Below, piece after piece: positions 57,721-64,000 of a stretch of DNA of 64,000 nucleotides (the first letter of the stretch is position 1; the number at the start of each line of letters is the position of its first letter). The stretch lies in contig SAUG01000130.1 of the NCBI GenBank assembly GCA_011316305.1, positions 1 through 64,000 on the forward strand. Direction: 5' to 3'. This DNA comes from Rusavskia elegans (taxonomy: Eukaryota > Ascomycota > Lecanoromycetes > Teloschistales > Teloschistaceae). A program made the position numbers and the translations under genes. The notes under the pieces are model-generated. The model was not told where the DNA came from. It made no database searches and saw only the letters and a list, made by a program, of their open reading frames with translations.

Positions 57721-59278
57721 TGCGAACAATGTTCTAGTGACAGAGAAGTGTTGTAGTTGAGAGCAATGAGAAGATAACTGTAAGCTTGGCTGAGCGCAGA
57801 GATCTGAAGTGACTTTGATGCTTTGACAGTGTGTGAGTGATGCTTGAGGATGTCAGTAAGTATCTGAACAAATGGGGGACATGGATAGTGTTGGGGGTGG
57901 ACTCACTGAGCTGTGGCACTGAGAAAGCGTGAAGAGAAAAAAGAGAAAAACTGGGGGGAACGCCCACGTTAAGTAGTCCAGACGAACGCCGGGTAAGTTG
58001 GGGGGGATTGAGATTTTCCAATCAGTCGGACGTAGTTTGGTACGTTGAGCAGGTTTCGAAATGGATGGAAACACAGAGAGAAGAGCCGGAGCATTGGACC
58101 ATGTCACATAGGGCCCACATCACACATCTGTAGATGGACTCCTTGATGCAGCAAGAGACGCCTATCGCGATGTCCATCGGTCAACGCTTCATAGAACCAG
58201 GCACAGCGGCCGGCTCGATGGTGATGTCGACCCTGTGGAGAATGGAACATTCGAGTGCGAGATGCCGAATAGGCAACGCAGGATGTAGACAACAGTGAGA
58301 AACTCCCTCAACGCCCAAAGCGCCAACGCGTACACCCGTAAATTCTGGAATCGGCGTGTAGGGAAATAGACTGAATCGTAAAGGGACAGTAGAGGAGCTC
58401 TAATTTCAAGTACTACTGCGTTGTATGGCATTGGATATCTCGGCGCGTAGAGTCGAGTAAACAGAGGACGTCAAGAGAAACTTTGTCGTCGAGAATTAAG
58501 CGCGCTCTAGAGATGACAGGAAGGTGTGATCGGACGAACAGGAGACCGATTATGCATGACAAGAGGTGTAAGAGACTGCAAGGAAGAGAACTGTAATACT
58601 GCGGCATGCTAGCATCGAACATACTGGTATTCCTTCGTCCGCAAAAATGCGTGTTCCCTTTAATGTCATGGCATGCCATGTCACAGACCGATCGCAACGG
58701 ACGGCATACAACAGCCGTTACTTCGATAATAGATATCGTTCTGTCGATTACTCGGATATCAGGTGCAGGTGCGTTAATCCAAGTGACCCTTGCGAGGGGA
58801 GCCCTTTGACTGGTAGGACCAACTCGCCAGCAGACGAAGGGATACTATCCCCATTGACCGTTCGCAGCAGATTCGTCACAGTGGCATTGTGTTCTTCCCG
58901 ATGCCTATGCTTATGTACACTCCTTATTCGATGTCGTCTCCCCCAAGTAAGACCTACGGTCAACTAGTGTTTCATACACATGCGATAATTCCACTCAAAG
59001 CTGTAGAGAGATTGGTGGTGATGGAGGGGAAACAGTGAACAAGTTTGCGACAACGACTACAGTCAGAAGAAGCCAGATACTCAACTATCCTACATAGACT
59101 CCAAGACTGGTAATTTCCCGAGGCCTGCAATCTTTCTCAGTGAAGCATGCTGTGAGTGGACTGGCCTGTGTGGCAAACCCAATGTGGAGATTCGAGCAAT
59201 GCAAGGGACAACCTACTACCTCCTCTTTCGCTGGAACTCCAAGGGATCAACATTAGATGCGTATACAAATTGAAGGTG
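57721..59278. other. Intergenic region
   Basis: About 1.55 kb without a recognisable gene. Two minus-strand frames (58189-58431 and 58413-58697) read as hydrophobic peptides but have no identifiable domain. The interval contains the upstream regions of the two flanking genes. Confidence 0.35.
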
Positions 59279-60440
59279 ATGGCGGTCGTCAGCAGTGCCG
59301 GAGGACTCACTCCTGTCAATCTCGAGGTCGGATTCTTATATGGATTTATGCTGCAAGGCTCCGCTGACGATCAGTGGCTAGATCATCATCTGGCTTGTTG
59401 TGGGCACTGCCGTGCTTTTCGCCATCGCGCGCTGGGGCATTAGATGGTATGTCTTAAGGCTGCTGTGGGATGATGCTGCTGTTGCTGTGGCCGTGCTCTT
59501 GCATCTGTCGCTGGCGGTCATGTACAGATATATCATCCCAATCATGTTCGAGCTAGACAAGGTCGCGAAAGGGGAAGCACCGCCCACCCCAGCCTTTCTG
59601 TCTCGGGCTGCGATCTTCCTCAAGCTGCAATTTGCCATCATCGTGTTGTTCTGGACGACGGTATGGGTCGTCAAGATTTCGTTCTTGATCTTTTACCGGA
59701 ACCTCTTTGCGAGCTTGCGGGAACACATGGTCGGGTGGTGGATTACTTCCGGCTTCACTGCGGTGGCATATTTACTTTGTTGGGCTTTCCAGCTCGGGTC
59801 CTGTGTTCCGATATCCCATTACTTCATACTAGGTCGGAAGTGACCACGAATGCGACTTTTCGGCGCTGATTGTGACAGGAGCTTGCGAGACGCCGCGAGA
59901 TATCCGGTACTCGAATGCGTGTCTGTATGTTGCAGCGGCAGGCGATATCATTAGCGACTTGATGAGTGAGTCGTTCTGCCATCAATGCTCCGAGGCAATG
60001 CTGACACTCGCATAGTCATGGGTCTTGGGCTGAGGTTACTTTGGAACCTTCAGATCAGTGCGCGAGAAAAGATTGCGCTCGGAGCCATCTTCTCGGTGGG
60101 GTTCATCAAAATCGCATTTGCCATCATCCGGGTGGTCAAGATAGGGGCAACGGCGAGACACGTCAACCCGATCTGGCTTGCGCTCTGGTCGATGATTGAG
60201 GCAAGCGTGGCCATCGTGGTAGCATCCTTGCCTTCTTTCAAAGTACTCTTCGCCCGTGGACGGCGTCGCCGATCTGAAATCCGGGGTGCAAAATGGTCGA
60301 AGACAGGTCACTGGCGATCGCATCATCGCCACAGCAACGACATGATTGAGCCACTTGATGGCGGGATAGCACTAGATGGCGTGGAGACTCGGGCCAATGG
60401 TGATGAAGAAAATCAGCTGAGAAGTATGCATGTTCGATGA
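59279..60440 (+). CDS. Second fungal rhodopsin-domain membrane protein
   Basis: Four exons (59279-59326, 59382-59832, 59879-59965, 60016-60440; introns 55, 46 and 50 nt) encode 336 residues with seven predicted helices. Landmarks: MAVVSSAGGLTPVNLE before helix 1, RWGIRWYVLRLLWDDAAV, a LKLQFAIIVLFWTTVWVVKISFLIFY helix 3 with the family-typical K-x-S-x-L, FQLGSCVP, YSNACLYVAAAGDIISDLMIMGLGLRLLWNLQISAREK, and a final helix WSMIEASVAIVVASLPSF. A basic/His-rich cytosolic tail follows (FARGRRRRSEIRG...SHHRHSND). Ligand unknown. It is clearly a paralogue class distinct from the 17.1-kb gene (different helix 1 and loop lengths). Confidence 0.85.
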
Positions 60441-61995
60441 GGAGGACACAGGGCGCTGGCAATAGTAATGATCCAGAGCAGTGGTTGAGTGATTGAGTCT
60501 CCTTCCTGTTATGGATGATTAGATCTGATCTGATAAGGGCTCTGACCTTCGACCCTCTATACGCTAGCCTAGCAAGCCTCGGTACTTGTAGTATAGGTAT
60601 TCATCATGGCTTCATCAGCCCATCCACGCCGCGCTTTTGGTCAACGAAGGATATGTGATGACCGGCCACTATGTGGATCGTCCACCGACCCATATTACTC
60701 TGACCCAGCCTCAAGAAACGCCATCCAAGGGGAACGTGGATCTGCAAAGACGCTGAAAAGACGACGGGTTGCCTTACCCATCTCAACATCCTTACTGCAA
60801 CCTGCAATTCCTGCATGCTTGCAGTTGTGGCACCTCCATCGCAAGTACCCGTGCCCTGATCGTTCGCAGATCTGCGTGAAAGCACGCATCATCCGGCTCG
60901 ATGCACTTCTGACAGATGCGGGCTAGACCACCGGCCGGAGACCCTCGGATGGTGTGCATGAAATGGCTGCATGTGGAGAAGCCAAGCAGTTGCGTACCGG
61001 ACTTGATCTGTACATACTTCAAGCGAGATCTTGGTCCACCCTCGACGACCATTCGAGACGGGAACCACCATGCCGGGACGGATGACCTCCCATCTGAGAT
61101 GAGACAGCTCGAGTCAAACTCACTTCGAATTCGAGCCACCGACGGAGCATATGTCATGCTACTTCACGTAATCTCCGGCCCCCCGTCGCAGTTCCAGAGT
61201 GGAAATAGCTCTACAAAAATTGCCCAGTGCCAAAGCTTGGAACCCCAGAATCTCTCCTGATGCCAAGTGCCCGGGTGTGTAAGGCCAAAGGTATATCAAC
61301 ACGGGAGATTGATGGGCTGCCTTCGTGAGTGTGATTGGTAGAGAGACGCTTAAGGAGGTCCCTTTCCAGATGTCACGCCCGGAAGCAGATCGTGGAGCAG
61401 CCACAAGCTTCCACATATCGACTTCGTGAATCTAGATCCACTCATCCCCCCATCGTCCATTATCAATACCGTAATCCCAACCATGGGAGGCATTCAGTCT
61501 TGATTTTCTTTCACCAATGAATGCGTGGCGAAAGCGCGTATTCTCGATGCTGCCGAAATTCCATTCCCTTTGACTATCACAGCTTTTCCAGCATGCACCA
61601 TTGAGAACGAAGCACTGGAAATATCATGAAGAAGGATGCGCAGGGATAGCGGAGTCGCATGAAATACGGGACAGTCTTGTAAAAAGTGCGATCCGACACA
61701 AGACTTTTGAGAAGAAAATTGGCCGAAAGTTGTGAGTAGCATCTCGATCTCATTGCCATCGAACCTCATCGACGTTGGAAGACATGTCTGTTCGCTGTGG
61801 AAGGAGCCTTGTGCCTTCACTTCCCCATCGCACCGGCTTCTTGCTACAGGAACTTCGGTTCGTTCCTTGAAAGATCCTTTCTGGCCCATCGTCCTCGTTC
61901 TCCTTTCAACTCGCAAACCTAGTAGTAACACATTATTCATTTCCGGTGTCAGTCTCATTTCCCCAATTTCTTCCGAGCCAATCGCTCCTTCCATC
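60441..61995. other. Intergenic region between membrane-protein genes
   Basis: Other than the weak candidate at 60792-61157, no gene is recognised. A minus-strand frame (61494-62033) overlaps the start of the MHYT gene antisense and has no domain. The last few hundred bases should hold the MHYT gene promoter. Confidence 0.35.
60792..61157 (-). CDS. Candidate small protein with paired cysteines
   Basis: A 121-residue frame from a true ATG. It contains MVVEGGPRSRLKYVQIKSG, a FSTCSHFMHTIRGSPAGGL segment, ICQKCIEPDDACFHADL and a final CRNCRLQ. The C-x2-C pairs and His/Cys spacing could bind zinc, but no known family is recognised. The frame could continue through introns. It may be chance. Confidence 0.25.
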   Translation of the reverse strand: MTYAPSVARIRSEFDSSCLISDGRSSVPAWWFPSRMVVEGGPRSRLKYVQIKSGTQLLGFSTCSHFMHTIRGSPAGGLARICQKCIEPDDACFHADLRTIRARVLAMEVPQLQACRNCRLQ

Positions 61996-64000
61996 ATGGG
62001 GGGCGTCTTTCTACCTTCGGTTGGAGCATCCATTACTAGCCGTTCGCTGAGCGGTGATCCAGTTGTGGATTTTCATCTCATGAAGGGCGAAATCGTACCC
62101 CTCCGTTATAATCCGGGGTACATTATCTTGTCGTACCTTGTGAGCTTCGTCGGCTGCTGGACTGCCCTCAAACTCCTCCACCGACGGACATCTCATCGTG
62201 GCTATTACAATTGGTCAGTCCATCACCTGTACCTGTCTTTGGCAGGCCACTAGGCATATGGCTAAAGCTCTCTAGGTACTTGCTATTGGCCGCTGCAGTC
62301 TCCATGGGCGCCGTGGCCATTTGGGCAATGCACTACATTGGCAATCGGGCGATAACCATGCTCGACGGCCAGCGCGAACTCCAGATCCAATACAGCGCCG
62401 GCTACACCGGTGGCTCCTTCATCCTCCCTATCTGCGTCGTCAGCGTTGCATTCTATCTTCTTAGCCTATCGGAGGAAGTCGAAATCATCCGAATTGCAGT
62501 GGTGGGTGTTTTGACTGGCGCCGCGGTGTGCGGCATGCACTATTTGGGTCAAGGAGGGATTGCCAACTACTACGTCTCATATTCATGGCCATATGTCCTG
62601 GGCTCTGCTTTCATCGCAGTCACCGCCGCAACCATCGCGATGGGGGTATTCTTCTATCTGAAACACAACTGGATAAAGAATTGGTGGAAGAGAGCTCTTT
62701 GCGCGGCACTACTTGCGGCCGCCGTGTCTGGTATGCATTGGGTCGCGACTGTTGGCACAACCTACCGACTGAGACGTCAATCTCGCAAAGCCAGTGGTCT
62801 TGGAAGACAAGGCACGGTCATCATTGTGCTGTGTCTGGTACGTCATAACCATCTCGCTCCGGGGCTGACGCTGACAATGTTACACAGGCCCTTGGCTGCT
62901 GTATAACGCTCATGATCTTCGCAGTAATTGGTCAAAGGGTGAAGAGTCGATCCGCGAACCAAGCTCAGCAAGTTGTACTGGCGTCGGTTATCTTCGATAC
63001 GGAAGGAAAACTTTTGGTCAATCCAGAAGGCACCCTCCCTTCTCGTAAGATAGCCAAGACATATTTGGAAGAGGTACGGGCGAAACCCTTCCTGTCGGGA
63101 GCCAGCTGATCGGTTGAGTGTAGACGTATGACGAAATCTTCGACATCGATCATCCGGTCTTTTCTTGGCTGTATCGCGCTTCCCACAATTGGCCTGGGGT
63201 CGTTGAGCTGATCCCTAGAATGAAGGCTCATTTGCGCGCGACACAAGAAGGCAAATTCTCCTCCCCATGGACAGACGAGATGACATCCGGTCGAACGGCC
63301 ATGAACGGCGAAGAGGATCAGGTAGACTTTGGGACAAAGTTTAAGGAGCTATTCTGCGTCACAGCCAGCGAGTTGGCTGAAGCTATACAGGAGCCTCTGG
63401 AACACTCCGGCGTTCTGTTTGAATCAATCATGTACACCGGGACAGTTGATCGAGCGCGGAAGAAAAAAACGAATACCAAGGCCCTGACGAATGACAGTTT
63501 GAGCAGTGCCGAACATGGTCAACTGCATTCGTCCTTTGGCCGCGGTCAAGTTCTTTTCCTTGTCCGACAAGCATCAAGACAGGACGCGATGCGACTGCAG
63601 GCCGGAGGTTTCGGCTTCGCGGCTTTGACGAACATTGTGCCTTCGCTCGCCCATAGCATGGAGGTCAGTCCTGGTGAATTATCCACCCAGCTCCACCAGA
63701 TTCAAAGGAGTTTGTCGAGTGATTCGATGCTTGAGCCAGGAGTACACCTGGCTTGTTACGTACTGCGGCCAAAGTTTCATGGAAGATGGGACGTCTTGAT
63801 CAACAAGGATCACAAAAATTTGCTGCCATCTGTGCACTTGACCCAAAGCAGTCTCTCATCGTGGCAGAAGGACGTTGTCCGAGAGCTGGACAACATGACA
63901 GCGTCAGAATGTTACTTGTACCTTCAAGATCGCAAGTCTCATGCCGAGAGTCAAGAAGAAGCGTTCCTAGCCGAATTGGACGATGCGATCAGCTCGCTGG
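61996..64000 (+). CDS. MHYT-domain 7TM signalling protein, 5' part (runs off the window)
   Basis: Exons 61996-62213, 62276-62837, 62888-63073 and 63124 to the window end, still open, give at least 614 residues. After a short N-terminus (MGGVFLPSVGAS) come seven helices with the repeated MHYT-type motif: AVAIWAMHYIGNRA, AAVCGMHYLGQGG and AAVSGMHWVATVG. His and Met in these are proposed metal ligands in the bacterial family. Spacing of the three motifs and flanking Gly/Ala is typical. A cytosolic region follows with VILASVIFDTEGKLLVNPEG-like strands (a PAS-like start, here reading VVLASVIFDTEGKLLVNPEG) and a long soluble part of unknown fold. Fungal members are proposed membrane sensors of O2, CO or NO; ligand here is unknown. 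Introns are 62, 50 and 50 nt. Confidence 0.85.

Noticed and set aside
61494..62033. 179-residue minus-strand open frame with a true ATG
   Set aside because: It overlaps the first exon of the MHYT gene antisense, has no recognisable domain, and its composition follows the opposite strand.

Overview
The window is nuclear DNA of a filamentous ascomycete (Pezizomycotina). Most genes carry several short GT-AG introns (46-65 nt is typical, often with a CTAA/CTGA-type branch site). The proteome fits: fungal-rhodopsin-type membrane proteins, the CYS-3/MetR bZIP, NADP-glutamate dehydrogenase, Mediator Med5, Rtt106, and a RIP-like AT-rich transposon relic. The class cannot be fixed from the sequence alone; Dothideomycetes or a neighbouring class would fit. 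All exon structures were worked out by hand from reading frame, splice signals and family conservation.

Left part (1-13 kb): a decayed aromatic-amino-acid-decarboxylase fragment at the edge; a 700-residue fungal protein with a PD-(D/E)XK-like core (DUF7924-like); a CPD photolyase; a 1.42-kb inverted-repeat transposon relic with an 8-bp target duplication, 194 bp upstream of the photolyase ATG; a secreted PLC-like phosphodiesterase; and a conserved fungal protein often labelled 'ilp'.

Middle part (13-45 kb): an aldo/keto reductase with a 14-nt exon, NADP-GDH, a rhodopsin-domain membrane protein, an 85-copy GGATA microsatellite, a 1063-residue GT2 glycosyltransferase, MED5, the ribonucleotide reductase large subunit, a broken secreted-protein gene, a TatD-type nuclease, a MetR/CYS-3 bZIP regulator, and a 906-residue fusion of a fungal-rhodopsin 7TM domain to a fucose-permease-type MFS transporter. 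A frameshifted FAD-monooxygenase relic lies beyond it.

Right part (45-64 kb): mitochondrial glycerol-3-phosphate dehydrogenase, a disordered Pro/Ser-rich protein, the divergent pair RTT106/ADE12 on a 277-bp shared promoter, about 2 kb of nested minisatellites, an unrecognised three-exon gene, a second rhodopsin-domain protein, and the 5' part of an MHYT-domain 7TM protein that leaves the window.

Functionally this is mostly a housekeeping neighbourhood: nucleotide and deoxynucleotide synthesis (ADE12, RNR1), nitrogen, sulfur and glycerol metabolism (gdhA, metR, GUT2), DNA repair and chromatin (photolyase, TatD, RTT106) and transcription (MED5). Decayed genes, repeats and four polytopic proteins with sensor-type domains are scattered among them. 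I see no biosynthetic cluster, CRISPR array, tRNA or rRNA. The strongest candidate for something undescribed is the rhodopsin-MFS fusion.
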